Shown: positions 8,750 to 17,267 of the stretch, one piece after another
Position numbering within the stretch: position 1 is the first letter of the stretch
Layout of the letters: each line of letters starts with the position of its first letter
DNA from: Patescibacteria group bacterium
GTDB taxonomy: Bacteria; Patescibacteriota; Minisyncoccia; Phycocordibacterales; JACZSL01
Length of the DNA stretch: 46,812 nucleotides
Direction: 5' to 3'
Assembly (NCBI GenBank): GCA_022561335.1
Contig: JADFRL010000005.1
Span: 1 to 46,812, forward strand
Program-made: the position numbers and the translations under genes
The notes under the pieces: model-generated
Seen by the model: the letters and a program-made list of their open reading frames with translations, nothing else
Told to the model about the DNA's origin: nothing
Database searches by the model: none

Positions 8750-8863
8750 CCCGTTAGTAGTAGGACACGGATAGTATAGTACCGTTTCCTTTGATTAGTG
8801 TATGAATAAATATCGATAATGTGTTCATAGTATTGTTGCAGTGTCCGTGACTACTAACGGGAT
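8748..8863. repeat. ~116-bp element with 14-bp perfect terminal inverted repeats
   Basis: ATCCCGTTAGTAGT (8748-8761)/ACTACTAACGGGAT (8850-8863). Confidence 0.65.
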
Positions 8864-8889
8864 TCATTGCAATAAATATTTCGCTTGCT

Positions 8890-9603
8890 CTACGTCGCTA
8901 ATAAAAATCTATTAAGAAGTTCGAAGTTTGCGATTCGATTCAGACTTTCTGTAAAAACAAGCACGCCTAGTACAATAAGAACAATACCGAATATGATATT
9001 TACGTATTTAAGAGATTTCGCATACTTGTTTATAATACCCACGGCCCCTGATGCAAATAAACCAACAACAAGAAAAGGTAGCCCAAGCCCTAATGAATAG
9101 GACATGAGAAGCGAGAAAGCCGAACCCGGATTACTTGCGGCAAGGCCTAAAATTGCGCCGAGTGCCGCCCCAACGCACGGCGTCCATCCTGCCGCAAAGG
9201 CTGACCCAAACACAAATGAGGTCACATAGCGCGATTTAAATTTCCTGGTAACCCGAAATTTATGCTCTCGCTCAAGAAAATCAATCTTGAGAAGGCCTGT
9301 GAGATAAAGACCGAAAGCTATAATCACCACACCTCCGATGCGTGCCAACCATGTTTGAGCCTCATAAGCAACTCCCGCAAGTACCGTATTAAGAAGAACA
9401 CCGAGAAGCGCAAATACAGTAGAAAATCCAAGAACAAAGAAAACACTGTTTAAAAATATTACCAATCGCTGTCTTCCTTTACTTTCTTCAAGTGAGACTC
9501 CAGAAAGATACGCGAGAAAGCCCGGAATAATCGGCAATACACACGGCGAGAGAAATGACACAATTCCCGCAATAAATGCAATTACTAAAGAAATTTCAGA
9601 CAC
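8890..9603 (-). CDS. ccdA: CcdA-type cytochrome c biogenesis / thiol-disulfide transmembrane protein
   Basis: FIAGIVSFLSPCVLPIIPGFLAYLSGVS...FAAGWTPCVGAALGAILGLA. Confidence 0.93.
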   Translation of the reverse strand: MSEISLVIAFIAGIVSFLSPCVLPIIPGFLAYLSGVSLEESKGRQRLVIFLNSVFFVLGFSTVFALLGVLLNTVLAGVAYEAQTWLARIGGVVIIAFGLYLTGLLKIDFLEREHKFRVTRKFKSRYVTSFVFGSAFAAGWTPCVGAALGAILGLAASNPGSAFSLLMSYSLGLGLPFLVVGLFASGAVGIINKYAKSLKYVNIIFGIVLIVLGVLVFTESLNRIANFELLNRFLLAT

Positions 9604-9621
9604 GATATATTTTTTAAATAC

Positions 9622-9888
9622 TTATTCAATTTCCTCCTCTATCGTGGTTCCGCTATCACCCATCATTTTTTCTCCCTCTTCTATCATCGCTTCGCCCCCC
9701 TTCATCATATCCTCTCCTTCTTCCATCATGACTTTGCCTTCTTCTGCCATATCTTTACCCATTTCCTTCATAATCTCTCCTTGCGGCTGACTGTTGTAAT
9801 AGATAACGCCGATAAGCACTAATAACCCAAAAGTAAGCGCAATAGCAGTCGGTATCGCAATTCCTTTTGTAACACTGTGTGTTTTCAT
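9622..9888 (-). CDS. membrane-anchored Met/Glu-rich heptad-repeat protein
   Basis: Start MKTHSVTKG; one TM; MGKDMAEEGKVMMEEGEDMMKGGEAMIEEGEKMMG. Confidence 0.65.
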   Translation of the reverse strand: MKTHSVTKGIAIPTAIALTFGLLVLIGVIYYNSQPQGEIMKEMGKDMAEEGKVMMEEGEDMMKGGEAMIEEGEKMMGDSGTTIEEEIE

Positions 9889-9973
9889 AATTAGACAGTT
9901 AACTATTATAATTACCAGCATAAGCCTTGACACTGCAATGTCAAGTAGACTTTACATCTCTTATGTGGATAAT

Positions 9974-10342
9974 TCAATGACGTGAACGGCTATAAAAAAG
10001 TCCAAAAAATTTTCCCAGTATCATTGCTGAAAGTGCAAATAGGAGCCATGGATCGACATGAGGCGACGTAAACCCCTGCACGGCGATTCCAAGCACTAAT
10101 ACTCCCATTCCAGCCAAGTAGGCAATCCTGCCCGCGATCATTTTATGCAGCTGTTCACGCTCGTCGCGAACCCTCTCTTTCCACACAAACCCCGCAAAGA
10201 GCGCAAAGAGAACAATGACCCCCGCGATCATCATATAGACAATCGTATCAGGCATCCACAGTCCAAACGGATTCAAGAAAAGCAGTACTAGAATAATAAG
10301 CACCACTGCTATAACAATTTCATTTTGAGTGTCTTCTTCCAT
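9974..10342 (-). CDS. small membrane protein in tandem with XRE regulator
   Basis: 122 aa, four hydrophobic segments, immediately downstream of the HTH gene. Confidence 0.7.
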   Translation of the reverse strand: MEEDTQNEIVIAVVLIILVLLFLNPFGLWMPDTIVYMMIAGVIVLFALFAGFVWKERVRDEREQLHKMIAGRIAYLAGMGVLVLGIAVQGFTSPHVDPWLLFALSAMILGKFFGLFYSRSRH

Positions 10343-10343
10343 G

Positions 10344-10556
10344 TTACTTTTTTATACTAAAAACTTTTTCAACAGGCTGTTTGAAAAAGTGTGCTATTTT
10401 TAACGCCAAAAGCACCGAGGGCGTATAATTACCTTTTTCAATAGCAATTATTGTTTGGCGCGTTACAGAGACTGCTTCTGCAAGCTCCTCTTGAGTTGCC
10501 CCCATATTTCTCCGGAGTTTGTTAACGTCATTTGATATGATCTCTCTCATATTCAC
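10344..10556 (-). CDS. XRE/Cro-family HTH regulator
   Basis: [64 protein letters not shown]. Confidence 0.93.
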   Translation of the reverse strand: MNMREIISNDVNKLRRNMGATQEELAEAVSVTRQTIIAIEKGNYTPSVLLALKIAHFFKQPVEKVFSIKK

Positions 10557-10722
10557 GTAATAATAGTATAACTATACACACAAGAAATGTAAGATAAGTT
10601 TAACATCACCGTTTTGCCAAACTACAATTCCCCATTCTTAGGACATCATACATTCTCTTGCCCTTTTGGCTACACTGTGCTACATTTTTATGGTATTTCA
10701 TGTATTTAAAACATAAGACAAT

Positions 10723-11256
10723 TTGAGAGAGAACGTACTAATCAATCAATACATCAAGGCACAGGAATTGCGAGTCATTGGCGCCGATGGCGCTAATTTA
10801 GGTGTGATATCACGGGAGGAGGCACTCAAGGCAGCTATGGAGGCAGAACTTGATCTTATTGAAATTTCTCCCAACGCAAAACCGCCGGTTGCAAAAATAA
10901 TAGATTATGGTAAGTTTCAGTACGATCAAAAGAAAAAACAACGGGACATTAAAGCGAAATCACACGTTACAGAGACAAAAACAGTTCAAGTAAAAATTGG
11001 AACCGGGGAGCATGACCTTGACTTGAAAGCTAAACGAGTAAAACAGTGGCTCAAGGAAGGTCACCGAGTCAGAATTGACCTCTTTCTAAAGGGCAGGTAC
11101 AAATACATGGAGTTCAGTTTCCTTAAAGAACGGCTGGAACGTTTTCTACACCTCATTCCTGAAGAGTACAAAGTAGCTGACGAGATTAAAAAGGGGCCTA
11201 AGGGCCTTACCACGACAATAGAGAAAACTTCAAAGAGGCCAACCACAAACATCTGA
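10723..11256 (+). CDS. infC: translation initiation factor IF-3
   Basis: INQYIKAQELRVIGADGANLGVISREEALKAAMEAELDLIEISPNAKPPVAKIIDYGKFQYDQKKK; TTG start. Confidence 0.97.
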   Translation: MRENVLINQYIKAQELRVIGADGANLGVISREEALKAAMEAELDLIEISPNAKPPVAKIIDYGKFQYDQKKKQRDIKAKSHVTETKTVQVKIGTGEHDLDLKAKRVKQWLKEGHRVRIDLFLKGRYKYMEFSFLKERLERFLHLIPEEYKVADEIKKGPKGLTTTIEKTSKRPTTNI

Positions 11257-11511
11257 CGAAGAGCATTCTCTGCTACAAACCAATAAACGTGCTGTCAGCT
11301 GTCTTTGTTAATCAAAAGTTGTTGTCATGAATCCCGTTAGAGATCCTAAATAGTATCTAATGGGTGCGTTGTGGACATAAACCAAAATTACCATATAGTA
11401 TCAGCAAGTTTACTTGAGTCAGATTTCTGACGGAATGGAAACTAACCCCCGTAGCATATCCGGCAAGATCGACAACTGCGGGACAAGTAAATCATTACAT
11501 CGAATAAAATC

Positions 11512-11694
11512 ATGAAAACAAATAAGTCGTATACGAAAAGATTGAGGGTAACCAAGAAAGGAAAGATCCTGGCACGAAAACCCGGTCAAAACCACTTCAA
11601 TGCTAAAGAACCGCGGAGGGCACGCCTTAATCGTAAACGCACGACCGAATTTTCAATGAGCAATAAAAATAAAGCTCGATTTTTATTAAGTTAG
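11512..11694 (+). CDS. rpmI: 50S ribosomal protein L35
   Basis: MKTNKSYTKRLRVTKKGKILARKPGQNHFNAKEPRR. Confidence 0.93.
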   Translation: MKTNKSYTKRLRVTKKGKILARKPGQNHFNAKEPRRARLNRKRTTEFSMSNKNKARFLLS

Positions 11695-11717
11695 ATAACA
11701 TTTATATAAATAGTGCA

Positions 11718-12083
11718 ATGTCTAGAGTAAAACGAGGAACTACATCATTAAAACATCGCCGAAATGTTCTGAAACAAGTCAAGGGATACCGTTTTGGACG
11801 CTCAAAAAAGGAGCGGCAAGCAAAAGAAGCTATTGCGCATGCAGGTAATTACGCATTTGCACATCGCAGGGACAAGAAAAATGTGTTTAGACGACTGTGG
11901 AATATTCGTATAAATGCTGCTGTACGAAACTTAGACGCAAAAGAAAGTGCAGCTATCAATTCATACAGCAAATTTATAGATAAGCTTAAAAAGAAAGAGA
12001 TCGTCTTAGATCGAAAGATTCTTGCCTCAATTGCAAAAGATAACCCGGAGACATTCGAACGTATTATGAAAAAAGTATCATAA
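11718..12083 (+). CDS. rplT: 50S ribosomal protein L20
   Basis: MSRVKRGTTSLKHRRNVLKQVKGYRFGRSKKERQAKEAIAHAGNYAFAHRRDKK. Confidence 0.97.
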   Translation: MSRVKRGTTSLKHRRNVLKQVKGYRFGRSKKERQAKEAIAHAGNYAFAHRRDKKNVFRRLWNIRINAAVRNLDAKESAAINSYSKFIDKLKKKEIVLDRKILASIAKDNPETFERIMKKVS

Positions 12084-12117
12084 CCTAAAACCTCCACAAA
12101 TGTGGAGGTTTTAGGTT
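12082..12117. terminator. bidirectional terminator
   Basis: 17-bp perfect stem AACCTAAAACCTCCACA-aa-TGTGGAGGTTTTAGGTT. Confidence 0.85.
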
Positions 12118-12145
12118 AATACAGTAACTCCCATGTCTACAGGAG

Positions 12146-12775
12146 TTACTCGACAATGCTTTTCCTTTCTCCAACACCAATATAATTTTTATATACGTGC
12201 TGTTCTTTCCCCTTTCTCACAAGCTCGATGGTACGCTTGACAAGCACCTTGGGATCAGAGTCAAGGACAATCTTGTCATTATCTAAATTACTCCCCTCGA
12301 TAATGTTTTGAATTACCTCATCAGTCGTCCACTCTCCCTCAAGAATGCCTATTGGTTTACTCTCCCCATAAGCAATCCTAAATTCCTCTATGGTCCCGCC
12401 GCGTCCACATCCAATAAAAACCGCATCAGCCGAGCGTACGGTGATGAGGGAGCAGCCGGAGTGGCCCAATCCCGTATAGACTATAAAATCCGCGTATTCA
12501 ACCGTCAATCCATAGGAATGAATATGTTCCGCTTCCGTTGCCGCAGGCGAGAATCCAATTGACATACCGCCCGCTTTTTGCGCACCTATAGCAGCCCAAC
12601 AGGGAAATCCAGCCGCAGTTCCTGACAACAAGATAGCACCGGAATCTGCCACAGCACGCCCCAGCGCAAGAGCTTTTTCATATGCATCCACCCCGCAGTG
12701 ACTCGCCTCCTTGGCCCCTGAAATATACAGTTTTAACTTTTCATTTAGAAAGCTTTCTATATGAGAATCCTCCAT
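12146..12775 (-). CDS. SLOG/LOG-like (TIGR00725-type) Rossmann-fold protein
   Basis: LYISGAKEASHCG...AILLSGTAAGFPCWAAIGAQKAGGMSIGFSPA...GGTIEEFRIAYGESKPIGIL. Confidence 0.7.
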   Translation of the reverse strand: MEDSHIESFLNEKLKLYISGAKEASHCGVDAYEKALALGRAVADSGAILLSGTAAGFPCWAAIGAQKAGGMSIGFSPAATEAEHIHSYGLTVEYADFIVYTGLGHSGCSLITVRSADAVFIGCGRGGTIEEFRIAYGESKPIGILEGEWTTDEVIQNIIEGSNLDNDKIVLDSDPKVLVKRTIELVRKGKEQHVYKNYIGVGERKSIVE

Positions 12776-12798
12776 GGTATTAAAAAGTATAACACGAG

Positions 12799-12966
12799 TC
12801 CCGTTAGAGGCCCGCCTGCCACCGCTTCAAAGCAATAGAGATGAGTACTGTTACTTCTAATAATATTTCTTTCCCTGTGTTCATATACTATACACCATGG
12901 GCTTTGGCTTTGGCGGGCAGGTAGAAAGTGTTCATTGCACTTTCGTCTATTGTTAATGAAAATTTA
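12799..12966. repeat. dispersed MITE-like repeat, long copy
   Basis: TCCCGTTAGAGGCCCGCCTGCCACCGCTTCAAAGC...GCAGGTAGAAAGTGTTCATTGCACTTTCGTCTATTGTTAATGAAAATTTA. Confidence 0.6.
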
Positions 12967-13042
12967 AAGCCTCAACCGCTCTCATATTTTAAAACTGTAG
13001 GGCATACATACCATTTTAATCTCTAACGAGATGAGATTTTGC

Positions 13043-14437
13043 TTAGAATTCAAGTTCGAACCTTTCACCTTGTTTGGGCGCTATTGCATTAACGCCGACA
13101 TAATCCCGCAGCCGCTGTACGAGAAAGAGAGACGCTTTAGGTTCTCCCATTGCAACAAAAATTTGCTTTACTGTCTTGCTGGTACTTTCAACAAATGAAA
13201 CCAGTCCATCTGAATCTTTATGAGCAGAGTATCCCCTGATCGTCTCAATACGCGCACGTACAGGAATGGTTTCATCATATATAGTAACCTTTTTAGCACC
13301 GTCTTGAAGTCTGCGCCCCAAACTTCCCGCAGCTTGGTAGCCTACAAATAAGAGTGTGCTGTTTGGGTCAGGCAGATATTTTTTTTCATGTCGGATGATT
13401 CTGCCCCCATGAGACATGCCTGACCCCGCAATGATTATTTTTGGATTAGCTGTTCTGGCGATAGCTCTTGATTCTTCGGTTGTGTATGTAAACTTAAGTT
13501 GAGGAAAATCAAAAACATCATCTCCTTTCTTAATTTCTTCCTGGACTTTCAAGTTAAAATTTTGGATGCGGCTGTTATATATATCGGTGACGGCAATCGC
13601 GAGAGGAGAATCGAGATATACAGGTAAACTTTTAACACGCCCCTGTTCAATCATCGTATTCAATTCATAGAGCAATATTTGAGTTCGTTCAATTGAAAAA
13701 GCGGGAATAAGAAGCACCCCCTTTCGCGCCACAGTATCTTCAATAACAGTTTGGAACAGCCTAGTCCTTTCCTCGGCCGGTTCGTGATTACGATCACCAT
13801 ACACGCTTTCCATGACAAGATAATCAGCATCTTCGATGATTTCTGTATCACGAAGGAGAGGAGTGGGAGAATTACCCAAATCACCCGTAAAAACAATTTT
13901 CTTATCATTGTAGGTAAGTTCGATCATGGCTGATCCCAAAATATGTCCTGCATCCTTAAAGTTAAAAACAACGCCGCCTTTAAGATTAACAGAGTTATGA
14001 TAGGAAATAGTTTTCCATAAAGAGAGAGCCTCCTCTACATCTTCTTTGCTGTAGAGCGGGGAGACTCCACACTGGGCGGCTTCACGTGTAAGAATGCCCA
14101 AACTATCTTCAAGCATAACAGCTGTAATTTCAAACGTACCCGGTGTTGAATAAATAATGCCATGGAAACCATCTCGAACAAGTTTGGGTATACGTCCAAT
14201 ATGATCAAGGTGCGCATGAGTAATAAAGAGTATATCTATAGTTGAAGGGTCGTACGGAAACGTATCCAGATTGCAGTCATCACAAAATTTAAAACTTTGC
14301 TGAATGCCACAATCCACCAATATACGAATAGACTGCTGACTGCCTTTTGGCCCCTCAAATAAAAAATTGGCACCGGTAACTGTTCCTGCACCACCATGGA
14401 ATGTAAGAATGAATATATTCTTGTCGTTATGTACCAT
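13043..14437 (-). CDS. MBL-fold beta-CASP RNA-processing exonuclease/hydrolase
   Basis: FITHAHLDHIGRIPKLV...VFTGDLGNSPTPLL...IAGSGMSHGGRIIRHEKKYL...IRGYSAHKD. Confidence 0.93.
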   Translation of the reverse strand: MVHNDKNIFILTFHGGAGTVTGANFLFEGPKGSQQSIRILVDCGIQQSFKFCDDCNLDTFPYDPSTIDILFITHAHLDHIGRIPKLVRDGFHGIIYSTPGTFEITAVMLEDSLGILTREAAQCGVSPLYSKEDVEEALSLWKTISYHNSVNLKGGVVFNFKDAGHILGSAMIELTYNDKKIVFTGDLGNSPTPLLRDTEIIEDADYLVMESVYGDRNHEPAEERTRLFQTVIEDTVARKGVLLIPAFSIERTQILLYELNTMIEQGRVKSLPVYLDSPLAIAVTDIYNSRIQNFNLKVQEEIKKGDDVFDFPQLKFTYTTEESRAIARTANPKIIIAGSGMSHGGRIIRHEKKYLPDPNSTLLFVGYQAAGSLGRRLQDGAKKVTIYDETIPVRARIETIRGYSAHKDSDGLVSFVESTSKTVKQIFVAMGEPKASLFLVQRLRDYVGVNAIAPKQGERFELEF

Positions 14438-14849
14438 TATATGTATCGCCAGTATTACTAACTAAATGCACCCGCACATAATAAATAAAACCCATAAGTG
14501 CTCCGAGAGCATCCATCACAAGATCGACAATTGTATCCTGCACATAGTTTTCCTCAATAGGTATGCCTATAATAATTTGATAGAACTCCCATAATACACT
14601 AATAACTATAACGGAAAATGCCGCAACTATACATGCCTGCTTAATATTTTGAACGGGTCTCTTAACATAACCGGACCTAAAATAAATCCAAAGTGACAGC
14701 AAGCTTACCCACAAGCCGGAAAGAAAATGGACAAGCACGTCAAACCACCAAAACATCCGGTATAAATAAAATTCAATCGCAAGAATATGAAGCAGTGCAA
14801 TAAAAGCAATGAGGGCAAAAAGTACAATAAAAAGTCTATCTCTGAGCAT
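14427..14849 (-). CDS. membrane protein (VanZ/DUF2238-like)
   Basis: FWWFDVLVHFLSGLWVSL...WEFYQIIIGIPIEENYVQDTIVDLVMDALGALMGF. Confidence 0.7.
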   Translation of the reverse strand: MLRDRLFIVLFALIAFIALLHILAIEFYLYRMFWWFDVLVHFLSGLWVSLLSLWIYFRSGYVKRPVQNIKQACIVAAFSVIVISVLWEFYQIIIGIPIEENYVQDTIVDLVMDALGALMGFIYYVRVHLVSNTGDTYNGT

Positions 14850-14855
14850 GAAGTC

Positions 14856-14954
14856 TTGTTAGAGACCCTCCCGTCATCGCCTTGAGGCCCGAGAAAGCGG
14901 CGAGCAGGTAGAAAATATTCATCACCCCTTCGTTTATGGATAATGAAAAATTTA
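14856..14954. repeat. dispersed MITE-like repeat, short copy
   Basis: TTGTTAGAGACCCTCCCGTCATCGCCTTGAGGC...GCAGGTAGAAAATATTCATCACCCCTTCGTTTATGGATAATGAAAAATTTA. Confidence 0.6.
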
Positions 14955-14968
14955 TTTCAAATCCACAT

Positions 14969-15001
14969 AGCACAACGCCCGCACGCGGCGGGCGTTGTGC
15001 T
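14969..15001. terminator. GC-rich bidirectional terminator hairpin
   Basis: AGCACAACGCCCGC...GCGGGCGTTGTGCT. Confidence 0.75.
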
Positions 15002-15243
15002 AAAAGCAAGGACTACTAACCAACATACCCTGGTTCCCCAGGTGGGTGCCCGCAACCTACACCGATCAGATAATTAAACTAATTTTCATCACGGAAAAGT
15101 AATGTTGGGCTCCCGAGTGTATTCATTAAGTGGATATCGGTTAATAATCCTATCTAAATTATACACATCTTTCCCAGTAAACGCATGTTTATATTCAAAC
15201 ACCTGAAAAGGAAGCTTAAAATTATAGCTATTTTCGCACTATA

Positions 15244-15849
15244 TTATTCAAGAATTCCATCGAGATCAACGTCATAGAGAATTTGCTCTTGAACAAGACG
15301 ATAGTTTATGAGTTCGTCCTTCTTAAACCAATGTTTTATTTCATCACTTGCTTCCTCTACCGACCCAGATGCATGAACAAGATTTCGAACAGCGCGACCG
15401 TCTGTGTCAGACATCTGATATGAATCAAGAACAAAGTCTCCTCTTATTGTTCCAACATCTGATGTGAGTGGCTCAGTTCCACCCACTATTTTTCTGACAA
15501 GAGAAACAGCGTGTGCTCCTTTCCACACCATAAAAATTACCGGCCCGCTTGTCATATATTTCTTAAGATTTCGAAGAATTATATCCGTAAGTTCTAACGG
15601 ATCCTCAGAAGGCGGCTTGAGACTTTTACTTTTATATCCTTCGATTACTTTTTCACCGGTCATACGCCGCCATTCTGGATTTAATGTGTAAAGTTTTTCA
15701 ATCATATCTTCTGAAGGTACAGACATTTTAAGTCCGACAAGTTTTAATCCAACTCTCTCAATCCTCTTTATAATTTCCCCCACAAGAGATCGTTGTACGC
15801 CATCGGGTTTTATGATTACGAGAGTCTGCTCATCTTTGTGGTGTACCAT
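15244..15849 (-). CDS. ndk: nucleoside diphosphate kinase
   Basis: EQTLVIIKPDGVQRSLVGEIIKRIERVGLKLVGLKM...GGTEPLTSDVGTIRGDFVLDSYQ...RAVRNLVHASGSVEEASDEIKHWF. Confidence 0.96.
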   Translation of the reverse strand: MVHHKDEQTLVIIKPDGVQRSLVGEIIKRIERVGLKLVGLKMSVPSEDMIEKLYTLNPEWRRMTGEKVIEGYKSKSLKPPSEDPLELTDIILRNLKKYMTSGPVIFMVWKGAHAVSLVRKIVGGTEPLTSDVGTIRGDFVLDSYQMSDTDGRAVRNLVHASGSVEEASDEIKHWFKKDELINYRLVQEQILYDVDLDGILE

Positions 15850-16035
15850 AATAAATTTTTTATAAGCGGGTCAAAGTAATCTGCAAAAGATAATGCCTTT
15901 ATATTTTTTTTCTTCTCCCCTCGTCGATTTCTAAAAAAGTAATGCTTATTATACCCACAATTTGCAGATATTCAACATAGATAGAATGATATACAAGCCC
16001 TATTGACAATAGTTGATGATTTATATAGAGTACGG

Positions 16036-16253
16036 ATAGAGAGAAAGATAATATATAATTGCAAAACCCGACAATATTTGACCGATGGCGATACACCGCC
16101 ATCTGATTATTGACCGGCTCTCACCGGCAACGAGATTCGGGGCTAATCACCTCGGATAGGGACCTTCGGGTCCCTCGTATCAACGTCTCCCCAGACGTGA
16201 AGCCTCCCTGAATGAACTCGCCGGGCCATCTCAAAAGATGGTCCGGTTTTTTT
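16036..16253 (+). ncRNA. candidate structured small RNA, full-length copy
   Basis: TTGACA-17-TAGAGT promoter (16003-16031); hairpins GATGGCG/CGCCATC (16084-16103), GGGACC-TTCG-GGTCCC (16159-16174), ACGTCT/AGACGT (16183-16198); terminator CCGGGCCATCT-caaa-AGATGGTCCGG-T7 (16221-16253); no ORF. Confidence 0.55.
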
Positions 16254-16283
16254 ACTTGTTTTTACTTAGTCAAAATTTCAGGA
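16190..16283. repeat. direct repeat copy 1 (sRNA tail + terminator + last ~22 bp of map)
   Basis: ccagacgtgaagcctccctgaatgaactcgccgggccatctcaaaagatggtccggtttttttacttgtttttacttagtcaaaatttcagga, repeated 239 bp downstream. Confidence 0.9.
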
Positions 16284-16416
16284 CTTGAATGATAAGTGGA
16301 GGTCATCCTCGAATATAAATCTAACAGATGGCATAAAGCGCTTGTATAGAGCCAGTTTTTCGCGTTCCCACTTCCTAAGCATTGACATACGTAAAGCAAC
16401 CTAGTACATTCAATAC

Positions 16417-16492
16417 GGATCCACGTCTCCCAGACGTGAAGCCTCCCTGAATGAACTCGCCGGGCCATCTCAAAAGATGGTCCGGTTTTTTT
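16417..16492 (+). ncRNA. candidate small RNA, truncated second copy
   Basis: TTGACA (16382-16387)-17-TACATT (16405-16410), then ACGTCTcccAGACGT hairpin and the same terminator. Confidence 0.45.
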
Positions 16493-16522
16493 ACTTGTTT
16501 TTACTTAGTCAAAATTTCAGGA
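16430..16522. repeat. direct repeat copy 2 (overlaps the genuine map 3' end)
   Basis: Same ~93-bp sequence as 16190-16283. Confidence 0.9.
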
Positions 16523-17265
16523 GCTCCGCCCGTAATTACAATGGTATGCTCAAAGTGCGCGCTCCGCTTCCCGTCTGCAGTTTTAAATGTATAACCGTCG
16601 TCTGCTAAAACAACATCCCCTCCGCCTTCATTAAACATCGGCTCCAATGCAAGCACCATACCGGGGACAAGTTCAACTCCCGTACCAACAGTTCCAAAAT
16701 TCGGCACATGAGGATCCTCATGTACGGCATGTCCCACGCCGTGGCCGCCGAGTTCGTGAACAATCCCATACCTTCCTCCCACAAAGGATTCAATAGCCTG
16801 GCTGATGTCCCCAATGTGACGGCCTCCCCGGGAAGCTGCAATGCCGGCGTACAATGCGCCTTTCGTAACCTCAAGTAACTTCAAAGCGTCTGCATCGACA
16901 TTTCCAACAGGAACCGTCACAGCCATATCAGTCACAAGATTTTTATGAACGAGACCGATGTCGAGTCCTACAATATCTCCCTCATGTAAGACTTTTGGGT
17001 GTTCATTCGGAATACCATGTACAATTTCATCGTTTACTGAAACACAAAGTGTAGCCGGATACGGTCGAGAAGCTCCCGTTGGCGTGTAGTTAAGAAAAGC
17101 AGGTTCATCACCTCCCTTTCGTATAAGCTGTTCCGCCAAACGGTCAAGTTCATCAGTGTGTACACCAGATTTAACTGCATCAACTATAAAAGCAAGTATA
17201 CCAGCAAGGCGTTTTCCCCCCTCTCTAAGTATTACAATTTCTTCTTTTGATTTTATAAGAGCCAT
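16501..17265 (-). CDS. map: type I methionine aminopeptidase
   Basis: SVNDEIVHGIPNEHPKVLHEGDIVGLDIGLVHKNLVTDMAVTVPVG...HGVGHAVHEDPHVPNFG. Confidence 0.97.
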   Translation of the reverse strand: MALIKSKEEIVILREGGKRLAGILAFIVDAVKSGVHTDELDRLAEQLIRKGGDEPAFLNYTPTGASRPYPATLCVSVNDEIVHGIPNEHPKVLHEGDIVGLDIGLVHKNLVTDMAVTVPVGNVDADALKLLEVTKGALYAGIAASRGGRHIGDISQAIESFVGGRYGIVHELGGHGVGHAVHEDPHVPNFGTVGTGVELVPGMVLALEPMFNEGGGDVVLADDGYTFKTADGKRSAHFEHTIVITGGAPEILTK

Positions 17266-17267
17266 AG

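Noticed and set aside
10723-11256. Alternative genetic code (TGA = Gly/Trp as in Gracilibacteria/Absconditabacteria)
   Set aside because: infC, the lipoprotein gene and the 123-aa gene all end naturally at TGA, so code 11 fits.
16262-16468. 68-aa ORF on the minus strand ending in PEILTK
   Set aside because: Its C-terminus is only the duplicated tail of map; the rest has no coding character and lies across the candidate sRNA region.
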